From Chitinophagaceae bacterium UBA1930 (GTDB lineage: Bacteria > Bacteroidota > Bacteroidia > Chitinophagales > Chitinophagaceae), in contig DDFK01000001.1 of assembly GCA_002337145.1 (NCBI GenBank), positions 1,638,733 to 1,702,732 of the forward strand: a stretch of 64,000 bases of DNA, read 5' to 3'. This document shows positions 17,041 through 24,339 of this stretch, piece by piece. A program made the translations under genes and the position numbers. Position 1 is the first letter of the stretch, and the number at the start of each line of letters is the position of its first letter. The notes under the pieces were generated by a model that had not been told where the DNA came from, did not search any database, and worked only from the letters and a program-made list of their open reading frames with translations.

Positions 17041-18447
17041 ATGAAGATTTGTGTGTTACAGCCCGACTATTCAACATCGGCAGTGGATTACCAGCATTAT
17101 GACCCGCCCAGGGACCTGGCACCATTGCTTCCCGGTGATGAAGTGCACACCGTATTCCTGAACAAGCTTACCGTTTACAAACAGCTTCAATCGCTCAGCA
17201 AAAAAGGTTACGACATTTTTGTGAACCTATGCGAAGGCTATCTGGAATGGGAAGTGCCAAGCATAGACGTTATTTATACGTTGGAGCTGTTGAACCTTCC
17301 CTTTACAGGCCCATCAACCTTGCTGTACGACCCGCCCAAAGAATTGATGAAATATGTGGCCTATTGCGAGGGGGTAAAGACACCTGCCTATCAACTCATC
17401 CATACCGTGGCAGATGCAGAAAGTGCCTGCAATCAGTTACTGTTTCCACTCTTTGTAAAACCGGCAAAGGCAGGTGACAGCCTGGGTATTGATGAACAGT
17501 CGTTGGTACAGGATAAACAGGCCTTGATAGAAAAAGTAAAAGATACCATTGTTGCGTATGATGAACTGTTGGTAGAGGAATATATAGCCGGCAGGGAGTT
17601 TACTGTATTGGTTGTTGCCAATAGCGATGGCAAAACAAGCAAAGTGCTGCAGCCTGTTGAGTTCATTTTCCCCGAAGGGAGAAAGTTCAAGACCTATGCA
17701 CTAAAAACTTCCGAGCTGCATACCGATGCCAATACACCTGTTACCGACAAGGCTTTGGCAGCAGAGCTTACCAGTGCTGCAGAGCGAATCTTCAAATCGT
17801 TTAACGGCGTAGGTTATGCCCGATTGGATTTTAGGATGAATGATAAAAACGAACTCTATTTTTTGGAGATCAACTTTACCTGTTCCGTTTTTTATACCAA
17901 TGGTTATGAAGGCTCGGCCGATTATATTTTACGATACGACGGCATTGGCCAACAGGGCTTTTTGCAGCATATTATTGCCGAGGGCATGGCCAGGCATCAA
18001 CGCCAGCAAAAAAAATACACCGTAAAAAGAAACTCCATTGCAGGCTACGGTATATATGCATCTGTTGATATGCACAAGGGCGAAGTAGTTTTTGAAGGGG
18101 AAGGAAAGGCCCAACGCATGGTTACCAAAAAGTTTGTTGATGAAAATTGGGACAGTGCCGAAAAAGAGAACTTTCGTCGCTACGCTTATCCCATAAGCAA
18201 GGATGTTTACATTCTATGGGACAATAATCCGGCCGAATGGGCCCCGCAAAACCATAGTTGCCAGGCAAATACAGGTTATAAAGGATTGAATGTGGTGGCC
18301 TTGCAACCCATAAAAAAAGGCGAGGAGCTTACACTTGACTATGCCACTTTTTTGGATGAAACCGCCGAACCCTTTACCTGCAGCTGCGGCAGCCCCCATT
18401 GCAGAAAGTATATTACTGGCAGGCCAGGCAATGCCATTGGCCAGTAA
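17041..18447 (+). CDS. ATP-grasp ligase fused to C-terminal SET methyltransferase
   Basis: 468-aa two-domain enzyme. Residues 1-about 318 form a D-Ala-D-Ala-ligase-like ATP-grasp: NLCEGYLEWEVPS (62-74), VKPAKAGDSLGI (139-150), EEYIAGREFTVLVV (179-192), ARLDFRMND and the metal site LEINFTCS (Glu276, Asn278). Residues about 326-468 are a SET domain: SIAGYGIYAS at the entry, NHSC (404-407), GEELTLDYA (427-435) and the post-SET cysteines CSCGSPHC (447-454). Both active sites look intact, so one polypeptide could ligate and methylate. The preceding gene supplies another ATP-grasp and the one before another SET domain. Function is not established. I see no sign that the junction is a frameshift artefact: the linker MARHQRQQKKYTVKR reads through in one frame. 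Confidence 0.9.
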   Translation: MKICVLQPDYSTSAVDYQHYDPPRDLAPLLPGDEVHTVFLNKLTVYKQLQSLSKKGYDIFVNLCEGYLEWEVPSIDVIYTLELLNLPFTGPSTLLYDPPKELMKYVAYCEGVKTPAYQLIHTVADAESACNQLLFPLFVKPAKAGDSLGIDEQSLVQDKQALIEKVKDTIVAYDELLVEEYIAGREFTVLVVANSDGKTSKVLQPVEFIFPEGRKFKTYALKTSELHTDANTPVTDKALAAELTSAAERIFKSFNGVGYARLDFRMNDKNELYFLEINFTCSVFYTNGYEGSADYILRYDGIGQQGFLQHIIAEGMARHQRQQKKYTVKRNSIAGYGIYASVDMHKGEVVFEGEGKAQRMVTKKFVDENWDSAEKENFRRYAYPISKDVYILWDNNPAEWAPQNHSCQANTGYKGLNVVALQPIKKGEELTLDYATFLDETAEPFTCSCGSPHCRKYITGRPGNAIGQ

Positions 18448-18665
18448 AACCCGCTTTCAAACCCTGTGCCCCTGCATCTTTCATCTTTTTTTAACCTGCC
18501 CGCTGCCACCAATGGGCTAATTTTATCATCCACTATTTTTAAGGGTATTAAACAAATTGGGCAGCCCAACGTCTTATACCCATCTTAAAAATAAAGCCAT
18601 ATTGAAACAACAGGGATATAGCCAGCCTGTTTCATTATAGCCCTTAAGGAACAAACGCACCGGCC

Positions 18666-19565
18666 ATGGCCCAGTTAACTATTTTAAGGAGCATTTTTAA
18701 AAAGCATCGCTTACAGTTGCTGCTTACCTATTTCCTGTTTTCGCTGGAAATGATCGGAGCATTGCTAACACCCTATTTTTTGGGCGAAGCGGTGAACGGG
18801 CTAATCAAGCAAAGCTATATTGGTTTAATTACGTTATGCTGCGTAAGGCTTGCCTGGATGGTGGTGGGCATTATACGCCAGCGGTACGATACCAGGACCT
18901 ATTCTGCCATCTATACTTCCATTGTTACAAGATTTTTAAGCCGTAGGTATATTAAGGAAGATGTTTCCAAACTTGCTGCCCATTCTACTTTGGCAAGGGA
19001 ATTCGTGGATTTTTTGGAGCACGACCTGGTGTATGTGCTGGAAGCAGTGTATAATATTTTCGGCTCGCTGGTGCTGCTTTGCTTTTACGATTTAAGGGTG
19101 GTGGGCATCTGTATGCTGATACTGCTTCCTGTTATTACGATCAGTTATTTCTACGGCAGAAAAATGCAGGTATTGAACAAGATGAAAAATGATGAGCTGG
19201 AACAACAGGTAGATATTATTGGTTCGGGCAACACATTGGCCATACGCCGCCACTACGAAAAATTAAGGCATTGGCAAATCAGGATATCCGACAAGCAGGC
19301 ATGGAACTTTGGTATTATGGAAATCATGTCCATTATTGTACTTGCCGTTTCCCTGATTATTACACAACGGTTTTCTACGGCAGTTTTCAGTGCAGGTAGC
19401 GTGGTGGGTATTTACAGTTATATCAAAAATTTTGTGACGGGGCTGGATACCATTCCCTATGCAGTGGATAAATTTTCTTCGCTTAGCGATATTACCAAAA
19501 GGATTGAGTTGGAAACAGAGGACTTTAACGACGAGCCTTCCTTAAAAGCTGTCATCAACGAATAA
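18666..19565 (+). CDS. ABC-exporter type transmembrane domain protein lacking ATPase
   Basis: 299-aa protein with about six transmembrane helices arranged as in type I ABC exporters (LLTYFLFSLEMIGALLTPYFLGEAVNGL; YNIFGSLVLLCFYDLRVVGICMLILLPVITISYFYGR; IMSIIVLAVSLIITQRF). It fits the ABC_membrane_3 family. There is no Walker A, signature or Walker B motif, and the chain ends after the coupling helices, so a nucleotide-binding subunit must come from elsewhere or the protein does not use ATP. It follows the ATP-grasp/SET gene on the same strand after 218 bp; membership of that pathway is possible but unproven. Confidence 0.8.
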   Translation: MAQLTILRSIFKKHRLQLLLTYFLFSLEMIGALLTPYFLGEAVNGLIKQSYIGLITLCCVRLAWMVVGIIRQRYDTRTYSAIYTSIVTRFLSRRYIKEDVSKLAAHSTLAREFVDFLEHDLVYVLEAVYNIFGSLVLLCFYDLRVVGICMLILLPVITISYFYGRKMQVLNKMKNDELEQQVDIIGSGNTLAIRRHYEKLRHWQIRISDKQAWNFGIMEIMSIIVLAVSLIITQRFSTAVFSAGSVVGIYSYIKNFVTGLDTIPYAVDKFSSLSDITKRIELETEDFNDEPSLKAVINE

Positions 19566-20354
19566 TTAATCATTGTCATCGTCTGCACTTCTATAACCAA
19601 ACCCATTGTATGGCGGGGCCGTATGGTTGTTGTAGGCTTTTAGGCATTGCGTTATATAATAGCCAAATTCCAGGTCGTTCAACGTTTGCAGCCATGCATA
19701 ATGCGGTCGGTAAGTCTGCATGAATGTTTCCAGTTCAGGGCTGTTCAGTTTGGTAATTTTCCGTACAAAAGCTTTGGAGAAACGGTGGTCAATATATGCA
19801 TCCTGTTCTTGCTGCAACAGCCGTTTCTGTAAGCTAAGCATTTGCCGGTTCCGCTTAAACCGGAACATGTTTATCAACTCATTCAAGTCCAAACCAACCG
19901 TAACACCACCCGGCGAATAGTTTTTATTGGTGCTTAAACGGATGCCTGGTTTTTTAAAGTTGAACACTTTGGCGTAATCATTCCTGTTTTGCAGCGAGTC
20001 GAATTTATAATAACTGTTCCGCACTTTTACTTCGGGCAGTTCGGTAGCCCTCAGGTGTATCATTATATCAAAGGCGGTAGAATTGCTAATGGTGTCAACC
20101 GGGTACTTCATGGTTGTTTTGCCAATCAGCGAAAACCAGATGGAGTCTTTGGTCCTAACGGTAATGCTATAATGCCCGGTAGAATCTGTGATGGTGCCTT
20201 TTCCAAAAGAACTCAAAACGGCAACAGCTTCAAGTGGCCTGCGGCCCGTAATGTCGTACACATTGCCACTAATGGTCGTAAACTGAGCCATTATTTGCTG
20301 AGTACCTAAACAAAGCAAAAAAACAAGAATAAGGTTGAGTAGTTTTTTTGTCAA
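19566..20354 (-). CDS. Exported carboxypeptidase-regulatory-like domain protein
   Basis: 262 aa. A signal peptide (about 1-23, QQIMAQ) is followed by a CarboxypepD_reg-like beta-sandwich (about 27-105: ISGNVYDITGRRPLEAVAVLSSFGKGTITDSTGHYSI), the module found before TonB-dependent receptors, then an alpha-helical, basic region (about 125-262) with no TonB plug or barrel. Such proteins are common and uncharacterised in Bacteroidota. It converges on the ABC-type membrane gene, with stop codons abutting. Confidence 0.75.
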   Translation of the reverse strand: MTKKLLNLILVFLLCLGTQQIMAQFTTISGNVYDITGRRPLEAVAVLSSFGKGTITDSTGHYSITVRTKDSIWFSLIGKTTMKYPVDTISNSTAFDIMIHLRATELPEVKVRNSYYKFDSLQNRNDYAKVFNFKKPGIRLSTNKNYSPGGVTVGLDLNELINMFRFKRNRQMLSLQKRLLQQEQDAYIDHRFSKAFVRKITKLNSPELETFMQTYRPHYAWLQTLNDLEFGYYITQCLKAYNNHTAPPYNGFGYRSADDDND

Positions 20355-20434
20355 ACCAAATTAATTGAGTTGTAATATTAAAGCAGCAGCATTATATGTC
20401 AATCGCTGCTGGAATGAATTAACTGTTTTTTGGG

Positions 20435-21694
20435 TTACAATAACCAGCCCAGTAACAGGCAGCCAAAAACAATAAATGGTGCCCTAAGTTTGGTAAAGTT
20501 CAGCAATGCAAAAGTTGACAGAATAACCACCATATCCACCCAGCCCGTTAAATGGTTTTGCCAAACTTCCACCATCAAAATATCTTTTGCCAAATAGAAT
20601 ACGGCACCCAGCATAATGCCCACCACTGCAGCATTTATGCCTTCTAAAGACCGGTAAATGACTGCGTATTTTTTTAGGTTATGCCAAACCGGAAAAAAGA
20701 ACAGTACCAATAGGGCACTGGGCAAAAAAATACCAATGGCCCCAAGTATGCAACCCAGCATTTGTAGTGATGGCGAATTTTCGGTACGCATTACCATGCC
20801 GCCTGTAAATGCCCCGATGGAAAATACGGGTCCAGGTATGGCACGTACAATACCAGAGCCGGTCAAAAAATCCTCGCTATTCATTTGCAGCACGTCTTTC
20901 CTCGTTTCCTGTACGTGCTGCGTTTGGGGGCGAACAACGTACTGTTCGTACATCATGGGCATCAATACATCGCCACCACCAAAAACCAGGCTTCCAAAAC
21001 GGTAGCTGTTTTCAAAAATGTTCAGGGCCTTCCTGTTGTTCCAATGCTGTTGGGTTGCCGTTTCGGACAGATAGCCAGCCACACCAAACAGCGACAGGAA
21101 GATGAGCATATTGCCCCATTTTATTTTTTTAGGCGGAACGCCTTTTTGTGGAATACGCCTGTCGCTAAAATTGGTTGCAATACCTGCTGCTACAATCAAT
21201 GCGGGAAAGATCCACGGCGATTTAAAAGCCAGGAAAGTGGCTAGTGCCGCAATGGTTAAAATAATCCGGGTAATGGTATTGTTGATGGCAACTTTAAACA
21301 GCTTAAAAGCCGAGTACGCAATAAACCCGATGGCCATCGGCTGTATGAATTGGAAAACTTTGGTTTTGATAGACATATCCGAAAAATAGTCCAACAGAAA
21401 AGACAGACCACCCATTAAAATGCAAGCAGGCGTTATCCATATCAATAAAGTAAGCACTGCCAAAGAAACCCCGCCACGTTTGTACCCAATTAGCGTAAGT
21501 GTTTGTGTGGATGATGCACCCGGAAGCATGTTGCAAAAACTTACAAAATCCAACAGTTCTTTCTCTGTTACGTCCCTTCGCTCTTTTACAAAAGTTTTCA
21601 GCATCATACCGTAATGGCCCTGCGGCCCACCAAAAGCAGTAATGCTATGAAAAAAAACAGCACGCAAAAAAGGTATATGGCGTAGCAGTACCAA
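20435..21694 (-). CDS. chrA: Chromate transporter ChrA
   Basis: 419-aa inner-membrane protein of the CHR family, long (two-domain) form. Duplicated signatures are evident: FGGPQGHYGMMLKTFV and CNMLPGASSTQT in the first half, FGGGDVLMPMMYEQYV and GIVRAIPGPVFSIGAFTGGMV in the second. Members export chromate using the proton-motive force; physiological role in strains without chromate exposure is unclear. Monocistronic. Confidence 0.92.
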   Translation of the reverse strand: MVLLRHIPFLRAVFFHSITAFGGPQGHYGMMLKTFVKERRDVTEKELLDFVSFCNMLPGASSTQTLTLIGYKRGGVSLAVLTLLIWITPACILMGGLSFLLDYFSDMSIKTKVFQFIQPMAIGFIAYSAFKLFKVAINNTITRIILTIAALATFLAFKSPWIFPALIVAAGIATNFSDRRIPQKGVPPKKIKWGNMLIFLSLFGVAGYLSETATQQHWNNRKALNIFENSYRFGSLVFGGGDVLMPMMYEQYVVRPQTQHVQETRKDVLQMNSEDFLTGSGIVRAIPGPVFSIGAFTGGMVMRTENSPSLQMLGCILGAIGIFLPSALLVLFFFPVWHNLKKYAVIYRSLEGINAAVVGIMLGAVFYLAKDILMVEVWQNHLTGWVDMVVILSTFALLNFTKLRAPFIVFGCLLLGWLL

Positions 21695-21850
21695 ACAATA
21701 GTATTTATGTTAAGGTTATAAAGTAAGCAAAATTTGTTTTACCAAAGCATATTTAACCAGCTGGGGCAGCAAAACAAATAGGCAAAAGGTATGCAGCCTA
21801 TCAAAACAGGCCAGGTTGGCCATCTAAAACGGGTAGTATGCCAAAAAGAA

Positions 21851-21872
21851 GACCCCGCCAACTGGCGAGGTC
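21851..21872 (-). terminator. Hairpin downstream of the orphan T9SS-like domain gene
   Basis: Arms GACCCCGCCA and TGGCGAGGTC pair over 10 bp with one mismatch and a 2-nt loop. On the minus strand it is followed by a short U-rich tract. It would end transcription from the 84-aa gene before chrA. Confidence 0.5.
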
Positions 21873-21901
21873 AAGTTATACAAACCCCCAAATGAAAAGA
21901 G

Positions 21902-22156
21902 TTACTGCTTTACAAAGCGGATGCTTTTAATAAAGACATCGCCAATAAAAGCATTCAATATATATATACCATTGGTTAAATCGCTCATGTTTAGGTTTAC
22001 CTGCTGAATACCTTCTTCCACCTCTGTAGTTACTTTTTTAGCAACCCACCCCTGCACATCAAGCACTTTGATGGTCAGTTTTTCAATTTTGTCGGCAACA
22101 ATGTTTAAATAACTGCTACCATTGATTTGTGCCTGCTGTAAGCTTTGAATGTGCAT
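21902..22156 (-). CDS. Orphan T9SS type A C-terminal domain-like protein (84 aa)
   Basis: The chain resembles a type IX secretion C-terminal sorting domain almost throughout: SSYLNIVADKIEKLTIKVLDVQG, a GIQQVNLNMSDLTNGIYIL turn and the terminal basic strand FIKSIRFVKQ. Normally this 70-80 aa module is the tail of a large secreted protein. Here an in-frame stop lies 10 codons upstream of the ATG, and no signal peptide or cargo is present. It could be the preserved tail of a decayed gene or a genuine small protein. Without a signal peptide it could not enter the T9SS by the known route. Confidence 0.6.
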   Translation of the reverse strand: MHIQSLQQAQINGSSYLNIVADKIEKLTIKVLDVQGWVAKKVTTEVEEGIQQVNLNMSDLTNGIYILNAFIGDVFIKSIRFVKQ

Positions 22157-22294
22157 GGTTTCGGTTTTAAACTGTTTACTAAAAAATCAGGGGTTATAAA
22201 CGAAACGGGCTGGAATTAAAAGACACCACGTTGTTTATAAACGCTGCTTATCAAAACAAGAATAATGCCGAATTTTTTCTTACTCTATTGATTT

Positions 22295-22810
22295 TTACAA
22301 TACCGCAAATTTTTTCTCCGCATCATCCACATTTAGCAGCATATAACGGGTTACATTGTTTATGAGCATTTCGTCCATCACATCAATCAGGTTCTGGTAG
22401 GTGGAGGCATCCGTTGGCTTTATGAGCACCACGGTTTGCTGTGCATCACCATAACTACTGGCCACTTCTTTCTTTTTATTGATGATGATGTTGCGTAAGC
22501 CCGCTGCCCCATAATCGGTGGCCAGCATGGTTTGTGGGTTATCGCCATAATAGTAATAAACCTTGTTGTTGCCCGATGGTATTATGGTCAAAACCTTGTT
22601 CATGCCCACATCTGTTGTATGGGGCGAATCTTCGGGCAGGTTCAGCTTCATCACTTTCGGTTCGCTCATGGTGGTAGTAAAAATAAAAAAGGTAATGAGC
22701 AAAAAGCCCAGGTCAACCATCGGGGTCAGGTCAACCCTTGTACTTAGTTTTTTACTGCTGATGCCCCCACGTTTTTTGTGGTTGCCATCCTGTTGCTGCA
22801 TCTCGGCCAT
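22295..22810 (-). CDS. exbD: ExbD/TolR family proton-channel protein
   Basis: 171-aa inner-membrane protein with a short basic cytoplasmic N-terminus, one transmembrane helix carrying the proton-conducting Asp (DLTPMVDLGFLLITFFIF) and a periplasmic domain ending around VDDAEKKFAVL. ExbD works with ExbB and TonB to energise outer-membrane transport; neither partner is adjacent, so this is an orphan or accessory copy. The ATG at 22808-22810 gives the family-like MAEMQQQ start; an in-frame ATG 15 codons upstream is less likely. Confidence 0.88.
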   Translation of the reverse strand: MAEMQQQDGNHKKRGGISSKKLSTRVDLTPMVDLGFLLITFFIFTTTMSEPKVMKLNLPEDSPHTTDVGMNKVLTIIPSGNNKVYYYYGDNPQTMLATDYGAAGLRNIIINKKKEVASSYGDAQQTVVLIKPTDASTYQNLIDVMDEMLINNVTRYMLLNVDDAEKKFAVL

Positions 22811-22859
22811 ACAATATGATTTTAGCAATAAGATGCTGCCTGTTAATGTTTCCACAAAT

Positions 22860-22891
22860 AAAAAACATCACTTTGGGTGGTGATGTTTTTT
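22860..22891 (-). terminator. Terminator-like hairpin upstream of exbD
   Basis: A 12-bp stem (AAAAACATCAC / GTGATGTTTTT plus an outer A-T pair) with an 8-nt loop ends in a T/A run in both directions. It separates exbD from the small ORF upstream on the same strand. Confidence 0.55.
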
Positions 22892-22898
22892 CAAATGG

Positions 22899-23033
22899 TT
22901 AGCCTGCAATAAAGCGTTTGAGTTTCTTGAACTCTCGTTTTTGCGGCGAGTCGAACTGGGTGGCAAGTTGTTGCAGTTTGGTTTTCATCCACAACAGCAA
23001 CCCGCCACCACGGGGTTGGGGTGGTAGCTTCAT
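22899..23033 (-). CDS. Hypothetical small basic protein (44 aa)
   Basis: ATG (23031-23033) to TAA encodes 44 aa: Pro/Gly-rich start (MKLPPQPRGGGLLLWMK) and a Lys/Arg-rich amphipathic tail (SPQKREFKKLKRFIAG). It sits between exbD and the divergent secreted-protein gene and is followed by a terminator-like hairpin, which favours a real transcript. No family recognised. Confidence 0.35.
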   Translation of the reverse strand: MKLPPQPRGGGLLLWMKTKLQQLATQFDSPQKREFKKLKRFIAG

Positions 23034-23228
23034 GTGATATTGGATTTATTGAAGCATAAACCTATTAAGATTTTTGCAGGGCAACTAGCGTAAAATCACC
23101 CGATTTTGCCATTGGTAAATACTGAAGCTGTAGCAAAACCATCCCGGGAATGCTCCATTCATACAAAGTATTGCCGTTTTATTGTAACTTGGAACGACTT
23201 TTGTCGTTTAACAAGAAACCTAATCGTT

Positions 23229-23639
23229 ATGAAACTCATTTTACTTAGCGTATTTTGCTTTTCAGCTATGGCAATGCAGGCCCAAACCCAATTGGCCCCA
23301 GACCAGAACCCCAACTATTTAATCAGCCAGAACAAATACATGCAGGCAAAGGATTCTTTGCAAGGCAATATGAACGCCACCATTCAACAAACTTATAAGG
23401 CATACGACTGGTACGAAGCCAAATTGGAACGTAAACAGAACCGTATACAAAACAGGAACGAAAGGCGTTTGTACAATAACTACCAGGATTATAATTATTA
23501 CAATAGCGGTTTCAATAATTATGGCTATAATAATTATTATGGCAATTACCGTTATGGCAACAGGAACGGGTACAATAACTTTTGGAGCCTCAGGCCATCC
23601 ATTGGTTACAGAACCGGTAACTGGTGGTTCTGGTTCTAA
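23229..23639 (+). CDS. Secreted protein with Asn/Tyr-rich tail
   Basis: 136 aa. Signal peptide about 1-19 (LLSVFCFSAMAMQAQ), a helical middle segment (about 35-85) and a low-complexity C-terminal half of N, Y and G repeats (YNNYQDYNYYNSGFNNYGYN...) ending SIGYRTGNWWFWF. The in-frame extension upstream of this ATG is Cys-rich and lacks coding character, so I choose the ATG that exposes the signal peptide. Function unknown; it precedes an LpoB-like and a COG3014 lipoprotein on the same strand. Confidence 0.6.
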   Translation: MKLILLSVFCFSAMAMQAQTQLAPDQNPNYLISQNKYMQAKDSLQGNMNATIQQTYKAYDWYEAKLERKQNRIQNRNERRLYNNYQDYNYYNSGFNNYGYNNYYGNYRYGNRNGYNNFWSLRPSIGYRTGNWWFWF

Positions 23640-23690
23640 CCAATCCCGGATTTATTTCTTCTTGCATTTCAATCATCAATCAAACTTTAT

Positions 23691-24272
23691 ATGAAAAGAG
23701 TTTTTATGCTTTGCCTTTCGGCAACATTGTTTTTTGCATCTTGTAGCAATAGGACCGTAACAAGAATTGACCCATCTGAAACACCGGATATCAGCGGCAG
23801 CTGGAACAATACAGACAGCCGCCTAACAGCAGATGAAATGATCAGGCAATCGCTTAGCGAAAAATGGCTAACCAACCACCTTACGGAAAAAGGTAAAAAA
23901 CCCGTTGTTATTGTTGGCCTGGTAACCAATAAAAGCCATGAGCATATTGAAGCCGAAACATTTATGAACGACCTGGAAAGAAGCTTTATTACCACTGATA
24001 AAGTTGGCCTGGTTCAAAGCGGAAAAAAACGTGAGGAACTGCGGGCAGAGAAAGCAGACATGCAAACCAATGCCAGTGCAAGCACGTTGAAAAAGTTTGG
24101 TTTGGAAAAAGGTGCCGACTATATACTGCAAGGAAGCATCAATTCAATTGTAGATGCGTACAAGAAAAAGAAAACAGTTACTTACCAAATTAACCTTGAG
24201 CTGACCAATATTGAAACCAATGAAGTGGTTTGGATTGGAGAAAAGAAAATTGCGAAGTACGTAAAGAACTAA
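23691..24272 (+). CDS. LpoB-like lipoprotein (penicillin-binding protein activator family)
   Basis: 193-aa lipoprotein with lipobox Cys18 (LFFASC). The domain VVIVGLVTNKSHEHIEAETFMNDLERSFI...YILQGSINSI...VTYQINLELTNIETNEVVWIGEKKIAKYVKN matches the LpoB fold, which in E. coli activates PBP1b from the outer membrane. In other lineages the family pairs with COG3014 lipoproteins, as here, and its role there is not established. A 67-bp gap separates it from the downstream COG3014 gene. Confidence 0.83.
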   Translation: MKRVFMLCLSATLFFASCSNRTVTRIDPSETPDISGSWNNTDSRLTADEMIRQSLSEKWLTNHLTEKGKKPVVIVGLVTNKSHEHIEAETFMNDLERSFITTDKVGLVQSGKKREELRAEKADMQTNASASTLKKFGLEKGADYILQGSINSIVDAYKKKKTVTYQINLELTNIETNEVVWIGEKKIAKYVKN

Positions 24273-24339
24273 AATTTTGTGTGTAGCCATTGGGCCAATA
24301 TGATTGCATAACCGTTGGCTACATAAAAACTGCTAATAA

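Noticed and set aside
23106..23228. Upstream extension of the secreted Asn/Tyr-rich protein
   Set aside because: Extra residues are not signal-peptide-like; the internal ATG exposes a proper signal peptide.
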